This document shows positions 8,441 through 16,636 of a stretch of 43,154 nucleotides of DNA, in pieces. Numbering within the stretch: the first letter of the stretch is position 1; every line of letters begins with the position of its first letter. Position numbers and translations under genes: made by a program. The DNA is taken from positions 1 to 43,154 of the forward strand of contig DASTZC010000060.1 of NCBI GenBank assembly GCA_035764505.1, read 5' to 3'. The notes under the pieces were generated by a model. The model had not been told where the DNA came from. It did not search any database and saw nothing but the letters and a program-made list of their open reading frames with translations. Source of the DNA: Candidatus Polarisedimenticolia bacterium (GTDB lineage: Bacteria > Acidobacteriota > Polarisedimenticolia > Gp22-AA2 > AA152).

Positions 8441-9677
8441 CCCTCAGCCGGATCATCACCCACAGCACAAGCCCGGCGTAAGTCAGGGCCGCCGCGACGA
8501 AGGGCGCCCTGAGATGAATCGCCACCAGAATGCCGCTGGCCAGCGGGCCGACCGCTCCACCCAGGAGCGACGCGCTGCTCAGGATGCCGTAGAGCGAGGC
8601 GCGGCGATGCGGCGGGATGAGCGGACCGGCCGCCGCGAAGCCCAGGGTCAGGGCGCCTCCGGCCAGGATCCCTGCCAGGACCCGCAGAACCAGGAACTGC
8701 GTCGGTGTCCTGCAGAGCACCATCAGGGCGGTCAGCAGCGCCGAGCCCGAGAGGACGCCCACCAGGATGCCCGCGGGGCGGCGCCGCGCCGCCACGTGAC
8801 CCAGGACATAGGCCGAGGCCGCGGCGGCGAGCGCGTAGCTGGTGACGATGAGGCCGGAGCTGGTGGCCACGCGCACCGAATCGTCCCCCACCATCGACTG
8901 CACGACGAGCGGGATCACCGTGGGGAAGCAGCGGTCCACGAGGTTAACCAGGAACAGGAAAGGGATGAGCGGCAGGAAGCCGGGAAGGGAGCGGACGAGC
9001 TTCCAGCGGCTTCCCCTCGAGTCGGCGCCGCTCAGGCTCCCGGGAGCGGGATGGGCCGTGGCGGCGGAATCCCGGTAGAGGATCAGAATCAGAATGAGGG
9101 CGAAGGCGCAGCAGGCCGAGGTGACCAGGAAAGCGTTGCGGATTCCCACCAGGGCGTAGAGCAGCCCTCCTGCAAAGGGACCTGCCGCGGTGCTCAGGAT
9201 CTGAGTTGCCTGCAGCGTCCCGATGGCGCGGCCGATGCGCTCGTGCGGACAGCCCTGGGTCACCAGCGCCGCCGACATGGCGGAAAAACCGGAAAAGATC
9301 CCCAGCACGATGCGCAGGATCAGGACCTGCGTGACGTTCTCGGCAAAGTACATCAGGGCCCAGATGACCGTCATCGTGATGAGAACGCGCCCCACCATCA
9401 GCTTCATGCCGGTGCGCTCGGCGATCCTGCCCCAGAACGGGCCGAGCAGCGCCGCCAGCAGGGGCGGCGCGCTCAGGAGCAATCCGGACCAGAAGGCGAT
9501 GCGCTCCACTCCCACCACCCCGAGCTCGGCGACGTACAGCGGCAGGAAGGGCATCACCAGCGTGAAGCCGAAAAAGACCAGGCCCGCGGCGATGTTCACG
9601 GCAGCTTGATTGCGGCGCCACCCTTCGGCGGGAAGCGCGAGGGCGGCCCGCAGCGAAGGCAGGGGAGGACGGCTCAA
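8379..9677 (-). CDS. Major facilitator superfamily exporter (DHA1-like)
   Basis: 432 residues with 12 predicted membrane helices and the MFS loop motif in GPFWGRIAERTGMKLMVGR after helix 2. Further family features are ALVTQGCPHERIGRAIGTLQA and GPFAGGLLY, the latter resembling antiporter motif C of helix 5. This pattern suits drug or metabolite efflux driven by protons; the substrate is unknown. The frame starts at TTG 9677 with GAGGG about 6 nt upstream, and no better ATG or GTG precedes the first helix. The tail (PEPALATRPVNQV) is duplicated downstream. The gene is divergent from the asparaginase gene. Confidence 0.9.
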   Translation of the reverse strand: MSRPPLPSLRAALALPAEGWRRNQAAVNIAAGLVFFGFTLVMPFLPLYVAELGVVGVERIAFWSGLLLSAPPLLAALLGPFWGRIAERTGMKLMVGRVLITMTVIWALMYFAENVTQVLILRIVLGIFSGFSAMSAALVTQGCPHERIGRAIGTLQATQILSTAAGPFAGGLLYALVGIRNAFLVTSACCAFALILILILYRDSAATAHPAPGSLSGADSRGSRWKLVRSLPGFLPLIPFLFLVNLVDRCFPTVIPLVVQSMVGDDSVRVATSSGLIVTSYALAAAASAYVLGHVAARRRPAGILVGVLSGSALLTALMVLCRTPTQFLVLRVLAGILAGGALTLGFAAAGPLIPPHRRASLYGILSSASLLGGAVGPLASGILVAIHLRAPFVAAALTYAGLVLWVMIRLRDLPAAGAPEPALATRPVNQV

Positions 9678-9716
9678 GAAGGTCCCTCGGGTCGGAGGAG
9701 CGTCGGAGAACGCGTC

Positions 9717-9722
9717 ATTATA
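9717..9722 (-). promoter_or_regulatory. Candidate -10 element upstream of the MFS gene
   Basis: Minus-strand TATAAT followed by GACGC, about 40 nt upstream of the MFS start. I see no convincing -35 element at 16-18 nt. The same TATAATGACGC string occurs upstream of trxA. Confidence 0.4.
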
Positions 9723-9785
9723 GACGGCGCTTGTGCGGGGTGGGGCACCCGGCTAGAATCCCGGCCGGCCGGAACAGGAGATCCC

Positions 9786-10817
9786 ATGGCGGCGATCGAG
9801 TTCGGACACCAGCCCCTGGTCAAAGTGACACGCGGCGAGGCGATCGAGTCGGTGCACTACGGCGCGCTCGCCGTGGTCGATTGCCGGGGCGAGGTGCTGG
9901 CGCGCGTGGGAAGCCCCGAATCGACCGCCTTCCTGCGATCCGCCGCCAAGCCGTTCCAGGCGCTCCCGCTCCTGACTTCCGGGGCGGTCGATCGTTTCCG
10001 CATCACGGCTCGGGAGCTCGCGGTGATCGTCGCGTCGCACAACGGCGAGAAGCCGCACCTCGACGCGGTTCTTTCCATTCTCAAGAAGACCGGCTGCAAG
10101 CCGGGCCAGCTGCAGTGCGGCGCGCACATGCCGTTCTACCGTCCCGCGGCCGCCGCGCTGGCGAGCAAGGGGCGCTCTCCTTCGGTCCTGCACAACAACT
10201 GCTCCGGCAAGCATGCGGGAATGCTGGCGCTCGCCCGGCACTGGGGGATTCCCGCGCGAGACTACCTGAATCCGGACCATCCGGTGCAATCGACCATCCG
10301 GAAAGTCCTCGCGACCTATACCGGAGTTTCGGAAGGCGCCATTCTCGGAGGGGTGGACGGCTGCTCCGCGCCGACTTTTGCACTCTCCCTGAGGGAAGCG
10401 GCGCTGGCCTATGCCCGGCTGCTGGATCCGCGCTTTGGGACGGCCGAGGAGCGCGCCGCGGCCGGCCGGGTGGTCGCCGCCATGCGCGCCTATCCGGGGA
10501 TGGTGGGCGGCACGGGCCGGCTCGACACGGCCCTGATGCGGGCGATCGGCGGGGTCTTCATCTCGAAGATCGGCGCCGAGGGCTTCTACGGCATGGCTTA
10601 CCGTGACGGCGGGAAGGGGATCGGCATCGCCCTCAAGATTGCCGACGGCGATGGCGACAGGGCGCGTACCAGCGTGGCCGTGGAGATGCTTGCGCAGCTC
10701 GGGCTGCTGGAGGCGGGCGCTGTAGCGAAAGTCTTGAAATCCCAGAGACTTCCAGATGTCCGCAATGTCCGGGGACGGGTGGTCGGCAAGGTTGGCGCGC
10801 TGTTCGACCTGCGCTGA
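9786..10817 (+). CDS. L-asparaginase, thermolabile AnsA/asparaginase II type (PF06089 family)
   Basis: 343 residues; hydrolyses asparagine to aspartate and ammonia in the cytoplasm. This family is unrelated to E. coli AnsA/B. The signatures are RSAAKPFQA (Ser52 and Lys55 form the SxxK pair), NNCSGKHAGMLA (Cys and Lys of the metal/substrate site) and GVDGCSAPTF with the second conserved Cys. All match the Rhizobium etli inducible asparaginase family. The ATG at 9786 has AGGAG 5 nt upstream. The longer open frame starting at 8514 is antisense to the MFS gene and is not part of the protein. It stands alone between the MFS gene and the trxA operon. Confidence 0.93.
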   Translation: MAAIEFGHQPLVKVTRGEAIESVHYGALAVVDCRGEVLARVGSPESTAFLRSAAKPFQALPLLTSGAVDRFRITARELAVIVASHNGEKPHLDAVLSILKKTGCKPGQLQCGAHMPFYRPAAAALASKGRSPSVLHNNCSGKHAGMLALARHWGIPARDYLNPDHPVQSTIRKVLATYTGVSEGAILGGVDGCSAPTFALSLREAALAYARLLDPRFGTAEERAAAGRVVAAMRAYPGMVGGTGRLDTALMRAIGGVFISKIGAEGFYGMAYRDGGKGIGIALKIADGDGDRARTSVAVEMLAQLGLLEAGAVAKVLKSQRLPDVRNVRGRVVGKVGALFDLR

Positions 10818-10887
10818 AGGCAGCCCGCAGACTGGTTCGGAGCGGGCGGCGACAGCCGGATAATTGGCGCTCGGCCCAAAACCTGCG

Positions 10888-10896
10888 TGCTATAAT
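10888..10896 (+). promoter_or_regulatory. Extended -10 promoter for the trxA-ccdA-tlpA operon
   Basis: TGC directly before TATAAT (10891-10896) gives an extended -10 element. There is no good -35 at 17 nt, which extended -10 promoters can tolerate. A start near 10903 leaves a leader of about 75 nt before trxA. Confidence 0.6.
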
Positions 10897-10977
10897 GACG
10901 CCCGCCTCACGCCCCCGTGCCCCCGACTTTATTGGAACGGGCGGCCCCACCAGAATTGCCCGCGACGAGGGTAAGCC

Positions 10978-11304
10978 ATGGGAACCAAGATTCTGGATGT
11001 TCAGGACGGCAACTTCGACCGGGAAGTGCTTCAATCCCACGTTCCGGTGATGCTCGATTTTTCTGCCGAGTGGTGCGGCCCCTGCCAGAAAATGGTCCCG
11101 ATCTTCGAGGAGATTGCCGCCGAGTTCGAGGGGCGGGCGAAGGTCGCCACCATCGACGTCGGCCTTGCCCAGGAGACCGCCGTGCGCCTGGGAGTGATGT
11201 CGGTCCCGACGGTGATTTTCTTCAAGGACGGGCGGGTCCAGGAGACCCTCGTCGGTCCGTCGCAGAAAAGCGCTCTGGTCTCCCGCCTGCAGCGGCTTCT
11301 CTGA
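10978..11304 (+). CDS. trxA: Thioredoxin
   Basis: 108 residues, the canonical thioredoxin length, with the active site WCGPC at residues 32-36 and the cis-proline segment VMSVPTVIFF. It has no signal peptide, so it is the cytoplasmic electron donor. The next gene, 13 nt downstream, encodes a CcdA-type membrane relay, and the one after that an exported thioredoxin-fold protein. Together they would carry electrons from cytoplasmic thioredoxin across the membrane to a periplasmic thiol protein. The upstream extended -10 promoter probably serves all three genes. Confidence 0.97.
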   Translation: MGTKILDVQDGNFDREVLQSHVPVMLDFSAEWCGPCQKMVPIFEEIAAEFEGRAKVATIDVGLAQETAVRLGVMSVPTVIFFKDGRVQETLVGPSQKSALVSRLQRLL

Positions 11305-11317
11305 GTTTCCCCGCTTG

Positions 11318-12052
11318 ATGCAATCCTTCCAGGATCTCCTGAACGGCTGGAACGCACAGCTCAAGGTCCTGCTGGAATCGCGCCTCGACTCCTTCTCGCC
11401 GCTCGCCTATCTCATCGTCTTCGCGGCGGGGGTCCTGACATCGTTCACCCCGTGTGTCTATCCGATGATCCCGGTAACGGTGACCTACATCGGGGGCTCC
11501 CAGGCCGGCTCGAAGAAGCGCGCGGCGACGCGCACCGTCGTCTACGTCCTGGGGATCGCGATCGTCTATGCGGCGCTCGGGGCGTTTGCCGCGCTGACCG
11601 GACGCTTCTTCGGACAAATCTCAACCAACCCATGGGTCTACTTCGTGGTGGGGAACATCATCCTCCTGTTCGGGCTGTCGATGCTGGATGCCATCGTGAT
11701 TCCGGTGCCCGGGATCCTGGCGCGCGGCGGCAAGCGGGGAGACGGCTACCTCGGAGCCATGGTGATGGGGATGGCCTCGGGGTTCGTGGCCGCTCCCTGC
11801 ACGGCGCCCGTTTTGGGCACCGTGTTGATCTACGTCGGATCGCGCGGTAACGTGCCCTATGGGGCATCGCTGCTGTTCGCCTTCGCGCTCGGCCTCGGGT
11901 TCCTCCTCCTGCTGCTGGGGATCTTCGCCGGCGCGCTCACCTCGCTTCCCAGGGCGGGGGCCTGGATGGTGACGGTCAAGAAAGTCTTCGGCTTCGGCAT
12001 GATTCTGGTTGGCGAGTATTTCCTCGTCCGGATGGGAAGGTTGATGCCATGA
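11318..12052 (+). CDS. CcdA/DsbD-type membrane thiol-disulfide transporter
   Basis: 244 residues with six or more membrane helices. The two redox cysteines lie in conserved Pro-rich motifs: Cys46 in TPCVYPMIP and Cys161 in AAPCTAPVL. This is the DsbD beta-domain/CcdA family, which moves electrons from thioredoxin through the membrane. The ATG at 11318 is preferred; the codon before it (TTG) also opens the frame. There are no periplasmic domains as in full DsbD, and the following exported protein probably supplies that function. The stop overlaps the next gene's ATG (ATGA). Confidence 0.93.
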   Translation: MQSFQDLLNGWNAQLKVLLESRLDSFSPLAYLIVFAAGVLTSFTPCVYPMIPVTVTYIGGSQAGSKKRAATRTVVYVLGIAIVYAALGAFAALTGRFFGQISTNPWVYFVVGNIILLFGLSMLDAIVIPVPGILARGGKRGDGYLGAMVMGMASGFVAAPCTAPVLGTVLIYVGSRGNVPYGASLLFAFALGLGFLLLLLGIFAGALTSLPRAGAWMVTVKKVFGFGMILVGEYFLVRMGRLMP

Positions 12053-12564
12053 GACGTTGGCTCCTCTCCGCTGCCTGCTTGGCGGTATTCCTTGCCTTTC
12101 CCGGCGCCGCGCCCGCCTCGGATGAATCCCTGATCGGCAAGCTGGCGCCTCCTTTCACGCTCACCGATCTCTCGGGAAAGAAGATTGCCCTGCAGAGCTA
12201 TCGCGGGAAGTCGGTCGTGCAGATCGTCGGCTGGGCCGCCTGGTGCCACGGGTGCCGCCTGGAGATCCCGCGGCTGAAGGAGGTTTACCAGAAGTATCAC
12301 GGCTCCGGATTCGAGATACTGGCCCTCACCGGCCCCTACGGCCAGGACCTGGAGAAGGTGAAGAGCTTCGCCCGGGAGTTCTCCCTGCCCTATCCCGTGC
12401 TGTTCGACAGCGGGACCAAGGTCCTCGAGCTGTATCGCATCAATTCCGTTCCGACCAACCTGATCCTGGACCTGGATGGCCGCGTGGTCTACGAAGGGGC
12501 CCAGCTGCCCGAGGACTATGAGCGGCGGATCGAGAAGCTCCTTTCCCCGCGCCGCAGCGGCTGA
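12049..12564 (+). CDS. Exported TlpA/ResA-like thioredoxin-fold protein
   Basis: 171 residues with a signal peptide (MRRWLLSAACLAVFLAF, probable cleavage after APA near residue 23) and an AhpC-TSA/Redoxin-like domain: APPFTLTDLSGKKIAL, active site WCHGC at 65-69, and cis-proline segment NSVPTNLILD. It probably acts in the periplasm as the thiol reductase fed by the overlapping CcdA-like gene, for example in cytochrome c assembly or repair of oxidised secreted proteins. The CHGC dipeptide is unlike the CxPC of most ResA and TlpA proteins and should alter its redox potential. Confidence 0.9.
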   Translation: MRRWLLSAACLAVFLAFPGAAPASDESLIGKLAPPFTLTDLSGKKIALQSYRGKSVVQIVGWAAWCHGCRLEIPRLKEVYQKYHGSGFEILALTGPYGQDLEKVKSFAREFSLPYPVLFDSGTKVLELYRINSVPTNLILDLDGRVVYEGAQLPEDYERRIEKLLSPRRSG

Positions 12565-12568
12565 GGCC

Positions 12569-12584
12569 GGCGCCGGCCGGCGCC
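12569..12584. repeat. 16-bp perfect palindrome in the gap before hflX
   Basis: GGCGCCGGCCGGCGCC lies 5 nt after the tlpA-like stop. It can fold into a GC-only hairpin that could slow transcription, but no T-tract follows. Its function is uncertain. Confidence 0.5.
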
Positions 12585-12606
12585 TTACCGCGGAGCGCCC
12601 GCATCG

Positions 12607-13890
12607 ATGAACGTCCAGCCTGAGTTCCGACTCGGCACTTCCCGCCAGCGGGTAATCCTCGCCGGCGTCCGCGGCCCGCGCCAGACCCCCGACGAGATCC
12701 AGGAACACCTCGAGGAGCTCTCCCGCCTGACCGAGACGGCGGGCGGAACGGTGAGCGGCGTCTTCGTGCAGGAGCGCCAGCGGCGGGATCCGGCGCGCGT
12801 GCTCGGCCGGGGAAAGATCGAGGAGATGGCGCGCGCGGTCGAGTCGCTGCGCGCCGGGCTGGTCATCTTCGACGAGGACCTGTCGCCGGCCCAGGCGCGC
12901 AATCTGGAGCGCGATCTCGGCGTGCCGGTCCTGGATCGCGCCGGTCTCATCCTGGACATCTTCGCGCTGCGGGCGCGCAGCCGCGAAGCCCGCGTCCAGG
13001 TGGAGCTGGCGCAGCTGCGCTACCTGCTGCCGCGACTGACGCGGCGCTGGACCCACCTGGAGCGCCAGGCGGGCGGCATCGGTGTTCGGGGTGTGGGAGA
13101 GACCCAGCTGGAGACCGACCGCCGCCTGATCCAGAAGCGCATCGCCCATCTCGAGTCGAAGCTCGGACGCATCGAGCAGGAGCGCGGCCAGCGCCGCAAG
13201 CGCCGCAGCGAAGCGCCGCAGGTCGCGCTCGTCGGCTACACCAACGCCGGCAAGTCGACGCTGCTGAACCGGCTTACGGGCGCCGGAGCTTTCGTCGAGG
13301 ACCGCCTGTTCGCCACGCTCGACCCGCTCGTGCGGCAGGGGAGCGACGGCTTCTCCCGTTTCCTGTTCATCGATACGGTCGGGTTCATCCGCAAGCTACC
13401 GCCGCAGCTGGTGGCCTCTTTCCGCAGCACCCTGGAGGAGGCGCGCGAGGCGGACGTGCTGCTGCACGTGGTCGACGCGAGCGATGCCTCGCTCGAGGAT
13501 CACATGAAGACGACGCGGCAGATCCTCGCGGAGATGAAGCTGGACGACAAGCCCGTCATCACCGTCTTCAACAAGGCCGATCGCCTCGCGGCGGAGAGCG
13601 ACCGGTTGGCGCTGCTGCGGATTGAGCCGTCGGCGGTGCTGGTGTCGGCGGTCGAGGGCCGAGGGATGGAGGTTCTGCGCCGGGTGCTGGAGGAGGCGGC
13701 GGCTGAGGAGACGGTGATGGGGCAGGCGGCCGTGGATCCGGCGGCCGGATCGGCCATCGCGCGCATCCACGCCATCGCCGACGTGCTGGGGAGCGCCATG
13801 GTCGATGGGAAGCTGGTCATCCGCTACCGGGCACGGCGCAAGGATGCCGCGTCGCTGGGGCGGCTCATCCAAGAGGCGGGAGGGAGCTGA
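12607..13890 (+). CDS. hflX: GTPase HflX
   Basis: 427 residues, the usual HflX size. The N-terminal HflX domain contains GRGKIEEMARAVES and LSPAQARNLERDL, then the conserved RAQVELAQL-like segment (ARVQVELAQLRYLLPRL) and GIGVRGVGETQLETDRR. The G domain follows: G1 GYTNAGKSTLLNRL, G2/G3 region LFATLDPL and DTVGFIRKLP, and G4 NKAD. HflX binds 50S subunits and can split stalled ribosomes under stress. The stop and the ddl ATG share one base (TGATG), so the two are coupled. Confidence 0.97.
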   Translation: MNVQPEFRLGTSRQRVILAGVRGPRQTPDEIQEHLEELSRLTETAGGTVSGVFVQERQRRDPARVLGRGKIEEMARAVESLRAGLVIFDEDLSPAQARNLERDLGVPVLDRAGLILDIFALRARSREARVQVELAQLRYLLPRLTRRWTHLERQAGGIGVRGVGETQLETDRRLIQKRIAHLESKLGRIEQERGQRRKRRSEAPQVALVGYTNAGKSTLLNRLTGAGAFVEDRLFATLDPLVRQGSDGFSRFLFIDTVGFIRKLPPQLVASFRSTLEEAREADVLLHVVDASDASLEDHMKTTRQILAEMKLDDKPVITVFNKADRLAAESDRLALLRIEPSAVLVSAVEGRGMEVLRRVLEEAAAEETVMGQAAVDPAAGSAIARIHAIADVLGSAMVDGKLVIRYRARRKDAASLGRLIQEAGGS

Positions 13891-15020
13891 TGGCGGGCGC
13901 CAGATTGAAGGTGGGCGTGATCTTCGGGGGACGCTCGGTGGAACACGAAGTCTCCATCGTGTCGGCCCGCTCCATCGCGAAGAACCTGGACGCGGCGAAG
14001 TACGAGGTGGTGCCGATCGGCATCTCACGGGAAGGGCGCTGGTTCACTTCCTCCGATGGGGAGAGGCTTTTTCGGGAGGGATCGCAGGCTTCCGACCGGA
14101 TTCCCTGCACGCTGCCGCCGGATCCCGCCGTGCACGGCATCCTGGTGCTGCGTCCCGGGTCGGTGCCGGAGGCGATTTCGCTCGACGTGGTGTTCCCGAT
14201 CGTCCACGGAGGCCAGGGAGAGGACGGTACGCTCCAGGGGCTGTTGGAGATGGCGGATCTTCCGTACGTCGGCTCGGGTGTGCTCGGCTCGTCGATGGGG
14301 ATGGACAAGGACGTGATGAAGCGGGTGTTCCACGAGGCGGGGCTGCCGATCGTGCGCAGCCGCACCTTGCTGCGCGCCGCCTACGAGGAGGATCGTGCCG
14401 CCGTCCTGCGGTCGCTGCCCGGCGATTTGGGCTATCCCTGCTTCGTGAAGCCCGCGAATACGGGCTCCAGTGTCGGCATCAGCAAGGTGAAGAGCTCCGG
14501 GGATCTGGGACGCGCCCTCGATCAGGCGTTCCGCTACGATCGCAAGATTGTCGTGGAGCAGGGGCTGGAGGCGCGGGAGATCGAGTGCAGCGTGCTGGGC
14601 AATGACGCGCCGGTCGCCTCGGTGGCCGGCGAGATCGTCCCGTCGCGGGAGTTCTACGACTACGAGGCGAAGTACATCGACGAGGGGTCGCAGCTGCTGA
14701 TTCCGGCCCCGATCTCCCCGCAGGCCGCGGAGGAGGTGCGCCGCATGGCGCTGGCCGCCTTCCGGGCGCTCGATCTCTGCGGCATGGCGCGCGTCGATTT
14801 CTTTCTGGAGAAGCGCTCCGGAGGGCGCCTGGTCCTCAATGAAGTCAATACGCTGCCGGGCTTTACCTCCATCAGCATGTACCCCAAGCTGTGGGAGGCG
14901 AGCGGAGTTCCCTATCCCGAGCTGCTGGGCCGGCTGCTCGACCTTGCGCTGGAGCGCCAGGACGACAAGCGGCGCTCTTCCAGCGACTTCCGTCCCGGCT
15001 CGGGGCGACAGGATCCTTGA
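13890..15020 (+). CDS. ddl: D-alanine--D-alanine ligase
   Basis: 376 residues; makes the D-Ala-D-Ala dipeptide for peptidoglycan. Visible blocks of the ATP-grasp family are FGGRSVEHEVSIVSA at the N-terminus, PIVHGGQGEDGTLQGLLE, PYVGSGVLGSSMGMDK, CFVKPANTGSSVGISK, AREIECSVLG, and NEVNTLPGFTSISMYPKLWEASG. The length and the Glu/Ser/Lys pattern fit the longer Ddl class. It is co-transcribed with hflX by the overlapping start. The last 20 or so residues (DDKRRSSSDF) are a variable tail. Confidence 0.97.
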   Translation: MAGARLKVGVIFGGRSVEHEVSIVSARSIAKNLDAAKYEVVPIGISREGRWFTSSDGERLFREGSQASDRIPCTLPPDPAVHGILVLRPGSVPEAISLDVVFPIVHGGQGEDGTLQGLLEMADLPYVGSGVLGSSMGMDKDVMKRVFHEAGLPIVRSRTLLRAAYEEDRAAVLRSLPGDLGYPCFVKPANTGSSVGISKVKSSGDLGRALDQAFRYDRKIVVEQGLEAREIECSVLGNDAPVASVAGEIVPSREFYDYEAKYIDEGSQLLIPAPISPQAAEEVRRMALAAFRALDLCGMARVDFFLEKRSGGRLVLNEVNTLPGFTSISMYPKLWEASGVPYPELLGRLLDLALERQDDKRRSSSDFRPGSGRQDP

Positions 15021-15045
15021 CAAGGAGGGGAGGGCGCATTATCGT
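15017..15045 (+). promoter_or_regulatory. Candidate promoter of the HNH gene
   Basis: TTGACA (15017-15022), 17-nt spacer, TATCGT (15040-15045). The -35 overlaps the ddl stop codon. The predicted start near 15052 leaves about 30 nt before the ATG at 15083. Confidence 0.6.
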
Positions 15046-15082
15046 AACCGGTGTTTATGAGTGAGGCTGCACGGCCTTCGAT

Positions 15083-15670
15083 ATGACCGACACCGGCGTT
15101 CTCGTCCTCAACCGACTGTTCCAGGCCATCCAGATCACCTCAGTCCGCCGGGCCTTCTGCCTGCTCTACAAGGGAGAAGTTCGGGCGGTGGCGCCCGATT
15201 ACACCACCTACGACTGGGAGGATTGGAAGGACATCCCGCCGCAGGGCAACGACGAGTTCATCGCCACTCCGGGTTTCCGGGTGCGCATTCCGCGCGTCGT
15301 CCTCCTGCTGCACTTCGACAGGCTCCCGCGGCACGACGTCCGCTTCACCCGCAAGAACATCTTCTTCCGCGATCGTAACCGCTGCCAGTACTGCGGCCAC
15401 CGCTTTTCGACCAGCGATCTGAACCTGGATCACGTCACTCCTCTGTCGCGCGGCGGCAAGTCGACCTGGGACAACGTGGTCTGCTGCTGCGTCCGCTGCA
15501 ACAGCCGCAAAGGCGGCATGCTGCCGCACGAGGCAGGGATGCACCTGGTGAAGCTGCCGGTGAAGCCGCGCTGGCACCCGTTCGTCAAACTCACCTTCAG
15601 CCACTCCCGCTACGAGTCCTGGAAGAACTTCCTGGACGTTGCCTACTGGAATACAGAGCTCATCGATTAG
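15083..15670 (+). CDS. HNH endonuclease-family protein
   Basis: 195 residues. The HNH core lies between residues 100 and 145: zinc Cys101 and Cys104 (CQYC), Asp116-His117 in LNLDHVTPLSRGG, Asn131, and Cys136 and Cys139 ahead of NSRKGG. The N-terminal 90 residues (NRLFQAIQITSVRRAFCLLYK) are typical of the chromosomal HNH proteins common in Acidobacteriota, Cyanobacteria and Myxococcota. The substrate of this branch is not known, and it is not an obvious restriction enzyme or phage nuclease. It has its own promoter candidate and is followed by a strong hairpin, so it is probably monocistronic. Confidence 0.9.
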   Translation: MTDTGVLVLNRLFQAIQITSVRRAFCLLYKGEVRAVAPDYTTYDWEDWKDIPPQGNDEFIATPGFRVRIPRVVLLLHFDRLPRHDVRFTRKNIFFRDRNRCQYCGHRFSTSDLNLDHVTPLSRGGKSTWDNVVCCCVRCNSRKGGMLPHEAGMHLVKLPVKPRWHPFVKLTFSHSRYESWKNFLDVAYWNTELID

Positions 15671-15697
15671 TCGCCAACCAGAAATAACTGCCCTTAC

Positions 15698-15727
15698 AGC
15701 CGACCGGCCGGAAGACGGCCGGCGGCT
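15698..15727 (+). terminator. Strong hairpin after the HNH gene
   Basis: 12-bp stem with one bulged A: AGCCG(a)CCGGCCG pairs with CGGCCGGCGGCT around a GAAGA loop. It lies 28 nt after the HNH stop. No T-run follows, so termination may be inefficient or rho-assisted. Confidence 0.55.
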
Positions 15728-15889
15728 GAACGGCATCGCGGCACTCGACGTGCCTTGCGATCCGGGCGGCACGGCGCCCTCTTTGCCAACTCGGTTTCTG
15801 ATGCGACACCCCGGAGGCCTGATTTCCCTCGCCGCGGGCGGATTGCCGAGGCTGGCGGGGTCCTTCCAAGTGTGGTATTTTCCGGCATC

Positions 15890-16600
15890 ATGAATCGGGC
15901 TTACGGCGGCGGCGCTTCGATGGGTATCGGAGGCGCGATCACGCCGGCGGTCAAGGGCCTGATCATCGCCAACTCAGCGGTCTTCCTCTTCGAGTTCATC
16001 CTCCACAGCCTGGGCCTGGACGGTGTCTTCGTGCGCCTTTTTGCGCTGCAGCCCGACATGGTCTACGGGAGGCTGCACGTCTGGCAGCTAGCCACCTACC
16101 TGTTCCTGCACGGCGATCTGATGCACCTGCTCATGAACATGTTCATGCTCTGGATGTTCGGCGCCGAGATGGAGAGGTTGTGGGGCTCCTCCCGCTTCCT
16201 GAAGTACTACTTCCTGACCGGCGTGGGCGCGGGAATCGTGACCTGCTTCTTCTCACAGAGCAGCCGGACCATCGGTGCCTCGGGGGCCATCTTCGGTGTG
16301 ATGCTTGCCTACGGCATGACCTTCCCGAACCGCGAGATACTCTTCTGGCTCATCTTCCCGATGAAGGCCAAGCACTTCGTCTTCCTGATGGGGGGCATCG
16401 AGCTGCTGGCATCGGCCAGCTGGGTCTCCGACGGCATCGGCCATTTCGCGCACCTGGGAGGGATGCTGTTCGGCTACGTCTATCTCAAGAAGGCGTGGCG
16501 GCTGCGGGACTGGCTGGCGGAGGTGCGGTGGAAGGCACGGCGCCGGCGGTTCCAGGTCTTCGACGGCGACGAAGAGCGAAAAAAATACCCCTACCACTAA
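15890..16600 (+). CDS. Rhomboid-family intramembrane serine protease
   Basis: 236 residues, six predicted membrane helices. The catalytic serine is Ser131 in GASGAIFG and the histidine His188 in HFAHLGGMLFGY. The L1-loop segment WQLATYLFLHGDLMHLLMNM and the HLLMNM oxyanion histidine are also present. Rhomboids cleave transmembrane substrates within the inner membrane. The ATG at 15890 lacks a clear ribosome site; a later ATG at 15920 would remove only the Gly-rich N-terminus (NRAYGGGAS). The C-terminal cytoplasmic tail is basic. Its stop lies in the terminator hairpin used by the convergent minus-strand operon. Confidence 0.94.
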   Translation: MNRAYGGGASMGIGGAITPAVKGLIIANSAVFLFEFILHSLGLDGVFVRLFALQPDMVYGRLHVWQLATYLFLHGDLMHLLMNMFMLWMFGAEMERLWGSSRFLKYYFLTGVGAGIVTCFFSQSSRTIGASGAIFGVMLAYGMTFPNREILFWLIFPMKAKHFVFLMGGIELLASASWVSDGIGHFAHLGGMLFGYVYLKKAWRLRDWLAEVRWKARRRRFQVFDGDEERKKYPYH

Positions 16601-16615
16601 AGGTGATAGGGGTAT
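16579..16615 (-). terminator. Rho-independent terminator of the XRE-TPR-exported protein operon
   Basis: Minus-strand stem ATACCCCTA-T-CAC / GTG-G-TAGGGGTAT (16615-16603 with 16597-16585) around a 5-nt loop, followed by seven T (16585-16579). One mismatch interrupts the stem. The hairpin also overlaps the rhomboid stop codon on the other strand, where no T-run follows. Confidence 0.85.
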
Positions 16616-16636
16616 CGGATTCCTAAGCTCAGTCCT

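Noticed and set aside
8514-9785. N-terminal 424-codon extension of the asparaginase frame
   Set aside because: It is antisense to the MFS gene, and the ATG at 9786 has an AGGAG site and matches the family's N-terminus.
15083-15670. Restriction-modification or phage-defence nuclease
   Set aside because: The HNH gene has no methyltransferase or defence neighbours and belongs to a common chromosomal HNH type.
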